A DNA stretch of 6,110 nt from Candidatus Zixiibacteriota bacterium. GTDB taxonomy: Bacteria; Zixibacteria; MSB-5A5; SM1-73. Numbering within the stretch: the stretch's first letter is position 1; each line of letters opens with the position of its first letter. Below, piece by piece: positions 5,860 through 6,110 of this stretch. The stretch lies in assembly GCA_022866585.1 (NCBI GenBank), contig JALHUP010000199.1, positions 1 through 6,110 of the forward strand, read 5' to 3'. Both the position numbers and the translations under genes were made by a program. The notes under the pieces were generated by a model. It ran no database searches and was not told where the DNA came from. It worked only from the letters and a program-made list of their open reading frames with translations.

Positions 5860-6110
5860 ATGGTTATCTCAAAACCCACCGAGACAAATAAAGAGAGCAA
5901 ATTAGAATATTTCAGTAAACAGGTCGTAGGATTAGACAAGAAGGTTCCTCTTTTAGATGGCTCTTTGAGGAGATATATAAATTTTGACAATGCCGCCAGC
6001 ACCCCTTGTCTAAAACCTGTGCTTGACAAGGTAGATGAATTCTTGGATTGGTATTCCAGCATTCACCGGGGCTCAGGATTCAAATCTTTGCTTTCTTCCA
6101 AAATCTATGA
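5860..6110 (+). CDS. class V aminotransferase / cysteine desulfurase-like PLP enzyme, N-terminal part
   Basis: Only the first 83 residues are present; the gene runs off the right edge. The segment RRYINFDNAASTPCLKP (about residues 38-54) is the N-terminal signature of fold-type I, class V PLP enzymes such as cysteine desulfurases and selenocysteine lyases (compare YLDNAATTP). It is followed by YSSIHRGSGFKS (about 66-77), like the NxHRG segment of the same family. A leader of about 37 residues including VVGLDKKVPLLDG precedes it, longer than in typical SufS or IscS and matching a lesser-known class V subfamily. ATG 5860-5862 is chosen because AGAAGGTG (5848-5855) lies 4 bases upstream and no better in-frame start is seen. 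The PLP lysine and any catalytic cysteine lie outside the window, so the substrate cannot be told: desulfurase, isopenicillin-N epimerase-like and transaminase roles all remain possible. It is divergent from the cytochrome gene. Confidence 0.85.
   Translation, partial: MVISKPTETNKESKLEYFSKQVVGLDKKVPLLDGSLRRYINFDNAASTPCLKPVLDKVDEFLDWYSSIHRGSGFKSLLSSKIY

Overview
The window looks like bacterial chromosome from a Gram-negative, respiring, probably uncultured lineage. The gene set points that way: a System I cytochrome c maturation protein (CcmF), a type I signal peptidase, a large membrane-anchored multiheme cytochrome c and a PLP enzyme. Base composition is moderate and coding is interrupted by palindromic intergenic repeats. 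No marker here fixes the phylum. An anaerobic or metal-cycling member of the FCB group or a Desulfobacterota-like bacterium would fit, but that is inference.

Layout from left to right. Bases 1-150 are a gap downstream of ccmF, with three small hairpins and perhaps the first codons of another minus-strand gene running off the edge. Then come three minus-strand genes: ccmF (151-2361), lepB (2592-3311) and an 11-heme cytochrome c / cytochrome b fusion (3586-5586). They are transcribed right to left, cytochrome first, and separated by gaps of 230 and 274 bases that hold palindromic repeats. A divergent intergenic region (5587-5859) has a good sigma70-type promoter in each direction and a perfect inverted repeat in the predicted leader of the cytochrome mRNA. 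A class V aminotransferase / cysteine desulfurase-like gene starts at 5860 on the plus strand and is cut by the right edge.

The three minus-strand genes fit one job. The cytochrome is exported with a Sec signal peptide, LepB is the type of enzyme that removes such peptides, and CcmF attaches heme to CXXCH cysteines in the periplasm. The cytochrome is the most interesting item. It has 11 CXXCH motifs, eight of them in four very regular two-heme modules, joined to a five-helix diheme cytochrome b domain of the FdnI/HydC type. This is the architecture of the CbcL-type quinol:extracellular-acceptor oxidoreductases of Geobacter, with more c hemes. It probably links the quinone pool to a periplasmic or extracellular electron acceptor. 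No genuinely new type of system is evident; the CbcL-like fusion is the best candidate for follow-up.
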